A DNA stretch of 64,000 nucleotides from Anoplopoma fimbria. Its lineage: Eukaryota; Chordata; Actinopteri; Perciformes; Anoplopomatidae. The position numbers and the translations under genes are program-made. The notes beneath the pieces are model-generated. The model ran no database searches. It saw nothing but the letters and a program-made list of their open reading frames with translations, and was not told where the DNA came from. Within the stretch, counting starts at the first letter, position 1; each line of letters opens with the position of its first letter. The DNA lies in the NCBI RefSeq assembly GCF_027596085.1, contig NC_072452.1, positions 4,770,814-4,834,813 on the forward strand. The letters run 5' to 3'. Below are positions 1 through 11,400 of this stretch, one piece after another.

Positions 1-706
1 AGTACTGGTCTTTATATACTTGATATACTTGCTGTAAATAAGATAAATTCAATTTGAATTGATAATATTTCTATGGTAATTCTGTGTGAGATTCTGCACA
101 TGGATGACACTGTATTGTCATAGTGGTTGTGTTGGTTAATAGATCGTATTATACGCAGTACAATCCAGTGTGAAACACATGGGAGTTTATCAGGTAGACA
201 CTATCCAGTTGGTAAATGCAGGACATAGTGTTTTTGGAGACATACGTTGCAATTTTCTTGGCCGATTCCAAAGTCTGACCTTCAGATTCCGATTGTGGAC
301 GATTCCAATTTTGTCTTTAAGAGATGTGATTGACAACACAGCTCCAGACTAACTTTTTTCACCACCAGCCTCTTTACTTTGTGATTGTCATCTATAGTGG
401 TTGTTAGCTTAAAAACCCAGAATTTAAATGATTAGGATATAAATGATTGTATTTTTATATAAAAATATATATATATTGCTGTGAAAACATCTCCTTCAAA
501 CAACTGGAAATTTCTCTCCAAAAACTATATTTTACAAGATTACATTTTAACACAATACAACTTTTTACTGAGAAGGGCTAGAACGCACTATAGTGCAAGT
601 CAATGCAACCTCAGTTAGCTGTGTTACGGTACTAGGGACACACCCAGGTCACTGTGAGCGGCATGCATGGGAGTGAATTACAGTGTCTGATTAAGTCGTT
701 CCAAAG

Positions 707-807
<101 letters not shown>

Positions 808-1925
808 TGCGGTACATGTGTGTAAATGTGACCAGCAAAATATCTGAAATACCGGTCACTGAATGGCCAATCTGATCCAGCTGCCAATCAGTCTGTGCAT
901 AGTAGCCCTTTAATTGGAACATTTATTGCATCTGAACAATGTGTGCTTGTTAAGGTCGTCGTTGCACTTCCTGCATGTCTCCATCGACCTATTGCTTGCC
1001 AGGCAACATATTATATTTGACGTGTGAATGCAGCTTGCTGTAAAACCTTCTGTTATGTGACAGAGAGACAATTGATACGAAGGGGTTCAGCAGCAGCTGT
1101 TGTTTGATCAACAGGAGGCTTTAACCCGAGGCACACAAACACACCTGCTGAGGGGAAAACTGGAAGTACACATGGATGTTGTGCATTCTGCAGCTATTCT
1201 TTTCTTAAACTGTGGTCCTCTGGTTTGGACAGTGTTTGGTCTACGTTGAGGTTTACCCTCCGCTACTTGTCTGTGTGTGTCTTGTTAATGTGGACACAGA
1301 TTTATCTCAGGTCAGAGAGTCTCTGCTGTGCTTAGGAGGTGGCAGAGTTTAATTTAGCCTGGAAACCTGAACCTCAGCCTCCTCTGTCAGCTCCTTCTCT
1401 GGGCCCAGAGGGCAACATGCAGGCTAGGGTCTGTGGGGGTCTTATGGGTGATAAATGAACGATTAACTGTTACTATTAGCTCATACAAACAAAGTGAAAT
1501 CATGATGCACAAACTTTTCTTAAATTTGTCATATACATACATGACATTTGATCTCTGCATTTAACCCAACCTAAACATTTTGGAACAGCGGGTCACAGTG
1601 AAGGAGCAACTTTGGGGTTGCAATTCCCCGTCATAGACAGGATCCATTAGGCTGTCAGATATGTGTTACACTTAGGCTACATACGTTCCAGCCCGGCTCA
1701 AAGGCTGCAGAAAAAAGAAGGGGGAGAACAGAGGAGTATAAAAATAATAAATTAACACATTTACTTACAAAGTCATTTAAAAACACAATAATCAGTATTG
1801 TAAGCATGTGGGAAAATGTCTGAAACAAACAGAACCAAAACAGCGGCCAAGTGCCAGCCAGCAAACAGAGGTCCATGTTAAGGTGCTGAGCCACAGGTGT
1901 GGCTCATCAGCTGATGCTCAACACC

Positions 1926-2145
1926 CTGTGGCTCAGGCGTGGAGCGGGTCTTCCTTCAGGTAACAGATCTGCGGTTAGAGCCCTGGCTCCTCCAGTCCAT
2001 GTCGACATGTCCTTGGGCATCCAAAATTGTTAATTAACCTCATTAACACGTACCTGATGGGCGGGCGGCACCTCGCATGGTGGTGTTAAAGAGCTTTGAG
2101 TGGTTCTAAGACCAGAAAGGCACAGTAGAAATCCATTAACCATCC
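1926..2145 (+). repeat. tRNA-derived SINE remnant (perciform type)
   Basis: A degraded tRNA-like head (GTGGCTCAGGCGTGGAGCG, then GGTTAGAGCCC resembling a pol III B box) is followed by a body about a dollar-sign-free 'TCCTTGGGCA' motif, a 'GGCACCTCGCATGG' motif and a tail similar to 'CTTTGAGTGGTCAGAAGAC'. The same body and tail recur at about 55795-56030. Both match a SINE layout common in perciform genomes. Assignment is by eye. Confidence 0.6.
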
Positions 2146-4352
2146 CTAGTGGATCAGAGGGCTCATCATCACACAATGCACATTTAGATTTGAATGGTTC
2201 ACTCCCTGATGGACTTTCTATGTGAGTGTGTGTGTGCATGTGTGTTAAAGCGCACATCTGGGTTTATATGTATCTGTGTATGTGCGTGCATGGTAGTGCT
2301 TCGGGCAAATGAGAGTATAAGGGAGGTTATTTTTCTCTCATATTACAACGTCAGACATGACTACTCAACTGTGTTACAATGATGGCTCATGCATATGCAA
2401 TTTTCAGCTGTTTTGTTGCACTAAGACACAGAGAAACTAGTTGGAATTTGGATATCAAGGCAGCCATGTTTATTTTGTGAACTATGGATTTCATACGTAA
2501 GACTGCAACAGGAAACTGTTCTCTTCACTCTCTTCATACACAATACTTCGGCTTCCATATTTTATATATATTTCGTCTTATATACTCTTTTTTTTCCTGC
2601 CAGGAAGAATCCAGGTAAATATACACTTCTAGTGTTTTTATCCTTTGTCTTGTACCTTGTAGTTGTGCATTCTATTCAAAGTTTCATTTATTTTATTTTA
2701 TTGTATATGTTTTGTCTTCATATGTCAGTGTTGGATGAAATCTGTGTGTTTTTGCTGTGTGTCTTTTGAATATTTGGACATGTGTGTGTTACATATAATG
2801 ACGGAATCAAATGGAATCAACCACCTGGTGTTGCCTCTAGAACGTCTGTCCGAATAATTTCCAAGAGAATAACACAGAAGTTTTTTTCCCTATGACTATT
2901 CAGCTCAGCTTCTTAATCCTTCAGCAGGAGCAGACTGTGGTGACAGCAGGATTTTGGAGAATATTTTTAGCACTGCGTTCACTTTACTGATGGACAAATA
3001 CAGAATCTACTGTCATTTTACAGGCTTCAGATTTTGAGGATTTCTGCCACTCTGTGTATATTTCAAATTCAAACTGTATTAATCTCAGGAACAGAATCAA
3101 TTTTTTTTCAATCAATTAACCACGTTGCTTCCTATCAGCCTTTTTTGTACGTCTGCTACAGAATAAACAATGGTATAACATATAGTACCTCAATGCCATT
3201 GTCTATCCACTTCTTTAAGTTTGCTGTTAACCATAAAATTTACAAACATGCACTTTATAAAGTTTTGACTCACAGCATGTTAATTAACATTTGCCTTTCA
3301 GTGCTTCCACTTGCATTTTGCCAACAATATATCTAACACCAATAAGATTTTGCAGATTTGCATCTTAGCTAGCATAGTGCAGGCTTTGACATATATAGGG
3401 AATATTTATGCATGCACATAAGTTGTTGTTTTTTTGTAGAGAAATGATTATTCTGCAAAGAAAACTTGAATTTGAGCTGTTCTCTGTTCTAGTGATCACA
3501 TCAGGGCATAACACTGACCTCTCACTCAGTTTTGTTCTAATCCCTGCTCTGTGGGCTCTGAAGTCCTCAGAAACTCGCTGAAATGAAAGTACCATTACCA
3601 TTCTCCTAGTGCTTCTCTACTTCCCAGTTACCAAAACGAGCACTAACAATCAGACTGGAGAAAGAACAGCCAACCAGGAATGACCTACTCATTTTGTCAG
3701 ATTGGCTGAAATTAAATTATTCTTTGCGTGCTTTTAATTCTTCTCTTTTTTTGTAATAATTGATGTGCTTCCAAAAAAATCCTTTTCTTTCTCAGAAGTG
3801 AGGCACAGATTGAACTCTGTAGATGCCGACTACAGAGTAGACGCCTGAACAATCCAATTCAACAGTCCTGTATAAATCAGACTTTTGTGAACCTTTTCTT
3901 TGTTTAGAAAGGTGATGATTCAACTCTATTGTACTTTTTAATGCTGTTATGTTGTGTTATGTGTGGTCTACTGGACTGCTTTTCTACTTAAACTGAAGTC
4001 ACTGTAATTCATCCCATGCAGCTCATGTAGGCTCTTTGTCAGAGTCTGACCTCTGCACACCATTTCACCTCCATATATATTTAAATATAAATGCTTCTCT
4101 ATTTTGCTTTTTAATATATTTTCTTTAGTTGTCCCTACACCTCAGCAGTTAAAAAGAAACAAAAAAACCTTTAGTATCCAAAGAGGGTTTTTTGCTGACC
4201 ATGCATGCTCTCCTAACCCTAGTTATTATGTATACAGCTAAATGTATTCACACCTGGGTGTCGGCCGTAACACATGTTTCTACAACACTGTGATAAAAGC
4301 TGAGGTGAGGAGAGAGAGTGACCTGTCTGACTATCTGCTTCTGTCTTTGTAG

Positions 4353-4401
4353 AGAGAACACCCTCCATCACTGCCTCCTGGAACGCCTGAAACATGGCTC
4401 A
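4353..4401 (+). CDS. myot: myot exon with the long-form start codon
   Basis: The acceptor CTGTCTTTGTAG precedes 4353 and the donor GTGAGT begins at 4402. The only ATG (4394) gives Met-Ala and two bases (CA); the next exon supplies C, making His, and continues in the frame that encodes VQRVEKKTSTMSLTISS. That stretch parallels KKTTSVSLTI in human palladin. The first 41 bases would be 5' UTR. A (CA)n microsatellite begins only six bases past the exon edge. A second in-frame ATG at 4809 in exon 2 is an alternative start. Confidence 0.6.
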
Positions 4402-4406
4402 GTGAG

Positions 4407-4467
<61 letters not shown>

Positions 4468-7400
4468 TAATTAAAGATTATGCAATTATTGAAACTAAAT
4501 TGGTTTGTGGCAAACTTTCAAAAAATTAAAAAGTAAAGAAAGAAAGAAAAACAAAATGACTGTGAGAAACACTCAGACTGGTCAGTTCATTTTAAAGTTT
4601 TAATTTCCAGTGTGCACAAAGTCTCAATATCTTTTGTCATGAGATTTTAGAATAACAAAGTTCCCAGGCTACATATTTAGGAGTTATAGCAGGAGTTAAA
4701 GCAGAGAAACATAATCAGATATACTGGTTTCCTGTTCCCTGCTGATATGCATCATGTGCTGATGTGTGACTGTGCAGCGTCCAGAGGGTAGAGAAGAAGA
4801 CCAGCACCATGTCCCTGACCATCTCCTCCTCCTCCTCCTCCTCCTCTGCGTCCTCCACTCGAGGGCTCCCCACCTGCAGCCCCTCCTCCACCTCCTCCTC
4901 CTCCACCGTCCTCGCCCAGAGACACTCCGGCCTGGTGCAGCCGCTGTGTGTCAGCCCTCAGAGGGTAACTGCATCCATCAAATCACCTCATTTGATGGCT
5001 GTACATGTAGTTAACTCATTCAAAGAGTGGATTTAGTGTTTGGCATCAGTCTTTAACAAATCAACACAAAATCTAATGATTATGACATGAATGAAATGTA
5101 TTATTTTCTATTTCCAGATTCAGAGTCCCATCTGCAATCAACAGTTTACAGGGAATGGAGTGGCCCCTACTTTTGTTAAGGTAAAACACACTTTAATCTA
5201 CTTACACATACAAGGCTAATGCAACCTAGCATTTTATTATATACATCTATCGTGTGCAATACATTTTCATTATTTATTTTCTTTTATTGTCTTGTTTTTG
5301 TCTTGTTCTCTGTTGCTGCTGGTCACTGAAAGTCACCAAACATCATTTTGTTGTATGCCCATAAAGTTTCTCATGTCCCATATGTATATACTGTAAATTA
5401 GCATGGAGCAAAAATATATAAAGAACATCCGAACAATGTCTTACATGAAAAGTATTACTGATAACATCCTCTAACACTGATCCTCTCTCCGTCTCTGCGT
5501 CCGTCGTCCTCTTCCAGTGCCTCCATGATGTATCCACGGTGAATGGTCAGCTGGTGGTGATGGAGTGCAGGCTGAGGGGAACCCCCCCTCTGCAGGTCAT
5601 GTGGTACAGAGAGGACGAGCAAGTCCTGGACTCGGACGACTTCAGGATACTGCGCAAGAGTGAGCGTTTGCGGGGTCACATGACTTGGACGTGATTTTAG
5701 CTACAGTTACCAAATTTAGAGGTCCTTTTTTTTAAAACTGCATGAACAAATAACTTCAGGATTATATTACAGCGGACTGTGTTATGAATGTTATGAGATG
5801 TGTAGCAGCTTGGATTTATATCTATGGTGATGAGTTCACATAAAAAATAAATGACTTTTCTCTCTTCTTGTTTTTCAGAGGCCAGCTCTGCATCAGTGCC
5901 AGGTAGGGTATTGGTTCTACAATAATGCTTTTAAAGAAGTGATTCTCAATCAGAAAAGTGTTTTATTTAGTTACTTTAGTTTTGTTTTTGTGAAATTATG
6001 GATACTTTTGTCCCTTTGTGATCCTTCATGAAAAAAATGTATCCATGGTTGAACAGCTGACGACTCATCGACCTGACTTAGGCCATGCCTGTGATGGGGG
6101 GTTATATAATGCTTAATTAAAAGGGGTCCCATGCTAAAACAAACATATTCACAGACAAACTGCTTATACTCATAGTCACTATGAGTATAAGCAGTTTGTC
6201 TGTGAATATGTTTGTTAGGAAAGATATGTGTGCAGCAGTTTACCCACTATAATAGTGGGTAAACTGCTGCACACATATCTTTCCTAACTGGATTATTGAT
6301 ATAGAGAGCTCTGCCACACTGTCGGCTCTGTGTGGATATCATGCATTCATGTACAATTTTGTAAGCAACCTGTACAGAATAAGGGACAAAAAAAATCACT
6401 GGTAAATGCTATGTTTTCTTATTCATCAAGAGATAATTCATATTTCTATTTTTCGCCTCTCTTGGGCCAAAAAACCTGATGTCTTTATGGCTCTATAAGC
6501 AAACATTCACACCAACAACATGCATTAGTTAATGAGTTAGAGCACTTCACCTGCAGCTTTCATCCTGTGTGCACTTGTCATTAAATAAAAAAAACTGCAT
6601 TTATGTTGTGGCGTCGTCCTCCTGCAGAGGAGCTGTGTACACTGGTGATCACGGAGGCCTTCCCAGAAGACTCCGGCCTGTTTAAATGTGTGGCCCTCAA
6701 CTCCTTCGGCACGATCTCCTGCTCAGCTCTCCTGGAAGTTTACAATGGTTAGATGGCTCATTTATATAGCACTGTAGTTCACCCGTTGAACTGTATAAAC
6801 CATTGAAATGATCAGCTTTTAGCTTCACTCATCGCTCTGTGTACCCCGTCATGCAGACCTGGAGGAGCAGCTGGAGGTGGAGGCCGTTGGACAGCAGGAA
6901 GCGATTTCTCCCCGGCAGGAAACAGAGGCGGCGTTCCAACAGGACACTTCCTCCTTTGGAGAGAGTGCAGAGGAGGACTTCCCGTCTGAGCTGCCTGACT
7001 CCATGACCCTCCCCCCACCTGAGTGGCCCGACTCCCCTCTGGAAGAGAACATGCCTCTTGCAGAGTGAGTAGATGATACACACACGTCAATCTAAGTCAG
7101 TCAGTTTTTAGAAGCATTATTTAACACTGCCCCAGGTATTATTTTTGTGGCGCTATTCATTATCTACAATTGTCTTATTGTGGAGTAAAAAAAACACATT
7201 CATTTTTCTTGCACAAATTTCCCACACTTATTACCTATAGTTACTTGCAGTCATCAATCACAAGAATGTTAAATGGTAAATTGTATTGGCTTTATTGTAT
7301 ATATAGTAAACACAAAGTATAATTTCAGTTTATTTAAAAAGCTTATAAGTGTATTTATTTATCCATTTATTCATTCAATCATTCATTTACACACTTTTTT

Positions 7401-8271
7401 TGTATGGCATGATTGGCACATCTCAAGAAATCTAACTGGCTGTCAACAAAATAAGGTCATAAAAAGTTCCTTATTATTCAACCTGGTTGATCAGTTTATT
7501 GGAGACATTAAAGCTGAGTTTAGAGCTGGGCAATACAGAGAAAATCAAATATTGTGATATTTTGGGCCATAATTACCACAATATCTGTATTGCAGGGTTG
7601 ACAATTGGTGCTTTTACAAAAATATTTACACAAAGACATTTTTGGTAAATAATCATAAGAACATTGATATAATGACTAGTGGGTAAAGGCAGATAGTAGA
7701 AGACCTAGGATAGTCTGGTAAGTTCAGAAGATTACATTTGTTTACTGTAATACAGCCTTTTAAAAAAAAATGGAAACTACAACACCTATGCCCTATTATG
7801 CTATTATGATATAGAAAATCTGAGTTTGTTACAGTATCGTGTGTATTTCCTTTAAGTAAATGGGTTCAGAGCACGTTTCCTATGTTTAAACTGTTGCAGT
7901 TCCTCTTTAAATCCAGAAGAGGTCGCTGTTGCATCATTCCAAAATTGAAGAAGAAGACAATTTTCAAGATCACCCTTCTTTCTTTCTTAATTTCGAGACT
8001 TAAGAAAAAAAACATGAAAAAGGTGTCTTTCTTTCTTAATTTCGAGACTTAAAAAAACAAGAAAAAAAACATGAAAAAGGTGTCTTTCTTTCTTAATTTC
8101 GAGACTTAAAAAAAAAAGAAAAAAAACATGAAAAAAAACATGAAAAAGGTGTCTTTCTTTCTTAATTTCGAGACTTAAAAAAAAAAGAAAAAGAACATGA
8201 AAAAGGTGTCTTTCTTTCTTAATTTCGAGACTTAAAAAAAAAAGAAAAAAAACATGAAAAAGGTGTCTTTC

Positions 8272-8319
<48 letters not shown>

Positions 8320-8330
8320 CTGAGCCTCTG

Positions 8331-8408
<78 letters not shown>

Positions 8409-11400
8409 GTTGTGATGACGACCTGAGCTTTGGGGGGGGGGGTGAACCAATCGGCTTGGACCCGCGCGACCCTGAGGTCTCTCTGCCTCGGGAGCGCGCG
8501 GTGTCACCTGTTCCTCGCTCAGCCTCCCTCGCTCAGCCCGGTGTCCGGACTCCTCTCCGGGACAGTCCCGGTCACCTCAGCCAGCGCGCAGCACCACCTG
8601 TAAGGGAGGCGGTGCAGAGCCCAGGTAAGGATCCATCCGCCTGCGTCTCTTCAGCCTGCCGGAACTTTTTTTCTCACCTGGAGTCATAGTTTTAACCTCT
8701 TGTTGTTTGTTTCTACATCCAACGCTTCACTTTTAAACTAAGTGTTCTCATGTGTTCGTACACCGGGAACAGTACCGGGTTTGATTTGTCCTCCGGGAAA
8801 AGGTCAAACCGTGTTTAGAGCACTTGGAAAGTGGACATCGGTCTATTTTGGGGCTCTGTGTCATCGGCCAAAATGAAGCTGACGTCACCCATCGCCGGTA
8901 CTCCTCGTGTTACCTGAGCTGCGTCACTGCGGTAGCTCCTCCCTCTTTCACTGCGGTAGCTCCTCCCTCTTTCACTGCGGTAGCTCCTCCCTCTTTCACT
9001 GGGATCCTCTGGAGCTGCTCAGTTCAGGGACCCATCATAAAAATGGGTCTTTATTTGTATTTTTACTGTTGTGTTTGCAGTTTGCCAAACAGACCATACT
9101 TAAGTGATTATTTTTTTTATCTTGTATTTAGTGTGATACTAAATACACTTATGGTGCATTCACGTGCAGGAGAACAGACACTAACTTCTGAGCACAATGT
9201 TGTGTTTGCAGGTTTTTTGATATTGCACCACTCATATATTATTATCAGCTGGTGTGAACAACTGGATGTACGATATTCAAAGCTACACCAGGAAAAAGTG
9301 CATTAAAATCACAGCACATGTAAAATACCAGGAAGGATGCTTAGTTAATATGAGGACATATTTAATCTCTTGAGCTTTTTGTATCATTGCTGTTTGATTA
9401 AGTGCAGCATGTGTGTAGTTAGTGAGTGTCATATGGTGTGAAAGGAGTATGTTTGACTGAGTGTAATGTGTCCAGAGCTATGATCTCATCTGTAATGTGA
9501 AGTGCAGACATGGCGTCCGTGTCCTTCAGAACCCCCCCTACCTCAGTACTCAACCATTGTCTGACTTTTAAGGTCACTGTGAGGTTCTTTGGCCAACTTG
9601 AAGTTCATCTGATGGTTATACGAGGAAGATGAACTTTATGTCTGTATTGGGATGCTGTTGGTTTGGTCCCTACAGTAAAAAAAATAAGGCTTTGTTCTGA
9701 TGAGAAGGTGTAGCGTGGTTATTATGGTCAGGTAAAGATTACTCTCAATCCTGAAAACAAATTGGGCTTTTTCTTGGAGGCTTTTTGTATGGCATGATTG
9801 GCACATCTCAAGAAATCTAACTGGCTGTCAACAAAATATGGTCATAAAAAGTTCCTTATTATTCAACCTGATTGATCAGTTTATTGGAGACATTAAAGCT
9901 GAGTTTAGAGCTGGGCAATACAGAGATGTGGCCATGATTACCGCAATATCTGTATTGCAGGGTTGACAATTGGTGCTTTTACAAAAATATTTACACAAAG
10001 ACATTTTTTGGTAAATAATCATAAGAACATTGATATAATGACTAGTGGGTAAAGGCAGATAGTAGAAGACCTAGGATAGTCTGGTAAGTTCAGAAAATTA
10101 CATTTGTTTACTGTAATACAGCCCTACTATGATATTATGACGTACAAAATCTGAGTCATATCTAGTATCATTTCATGTATTGATATAAAATCCATATATT
10201 GCCCGGCCCTAGCTGAGTCGATGGTAAGTTACCGTTGTTTAATTGTATAACCACGTTGGGTACTATTTTGAAAGGTCTAACACTGTGTGATGCTTCATTT
10301 GTATACGATCACAAGTCTCTCACCGCCCAGTATGAATAATGTATCTCACTACAGCGTTGAAGTATTTTCAGAATCCAGCAGAGACTTTTATTTTTTCAAC
10401 GTTTACCCAATTCTGGTTCAGCGTTCATGTTGTTGTCCGTCCTGTTGTCGCCGGTCATAAAGAGGACTTAGGACAGCTTAGAATTATTTTACCCACGATG
10501 CCATGCAGATCTTGTGTGTGTGTGTGTGTGTGTGCGTGTGCGTGTGTGTGTGTGTGCGTGTGTGTGTGTGTGTTTTTAAAAAGATTGGGTCACCAGTAGA
10601 GCGTCTGCACCTGCCAGCTGATGTCCGAATTCCAAGACCAATATAGCTTTGCCCGCTTAATCATACAAACACAAATACACTGTATATCACCGTCCTAAAT
10701 ATCACACACACACAAACACAAAGTAGTATTTAAAGAACAGAAAGTACAACTCAAACTCATAAACATCATGGTTTCTTTGTATGTAAGATTTACTCATGTT
10801 GACTTGTAATTCTTAACAGTAATCATTGTTGTATGACATTCAGGTGTGGCACTTTTATGACCCTGGTATTCTGTGTGCTGGCTCACTATCATAGGGTACT
10901 GGGACACTTTAATGGAACAGAGGCATGGTTAATGTCATAGGTAACACCTGTCATCTGGCTGCTATGATATGTCAAAATGTCTGCTATTGAGTCCGAACAA
11001 TACATAAGCATGGACATATATGACTGCCAAAAGTAATATATATATATATATAATGTAGAAACTACTAGTACAAAGTATATTCACCAAAGAGCAGTGTAGT
11101 TTTTAGCTGCCAAATATCCCGGTCAGATCTTATCTTTGTCACAATTCATAAATAATCAAATTTAAGAGACTCTCGTGAAAAATGTTCTTTATGTTATGGG
11201 TTAAAAGAAAAAGAAATAATGATGTTCGCAAACTCTCTGTCTGACCACAGACTGCATCCTTTAAGGAGGTTTTAGATTTCCATTTGTCTTTTAGTTAGTG
11301 GGATATTTCAAAGATTACTTTGACCAATCAAACACTCAACATTCTGCTCATTATTTGCATGCTATAGAATCCAAATTCTTATTTTCTGGACAGCTTGCTC

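Noticed and set aside
1926..2020. A tRNA gene (also at 35532 and 51090)
   Set aside because: Only A/B-box-like remnants; no foldable cloverleaf, and each continues into a SINE body.
6138..6288. MicroRNA precursors
   Set aside because: Stems are perfect with one-base centres; a pre-miRNA has a loop of several bases and mismatches.
7979..8274. CRISPR-like array
   Set aside because: Regular repeats, but no unique spacers; the units are simply a minisatellite in a vertebrate intron.
8456..8689. Coding first exon beginning LDPRDPEV
   Set aside because: No ATG opens this frame; the block is better read as a non-coding first exon ending at the 8622 donor.
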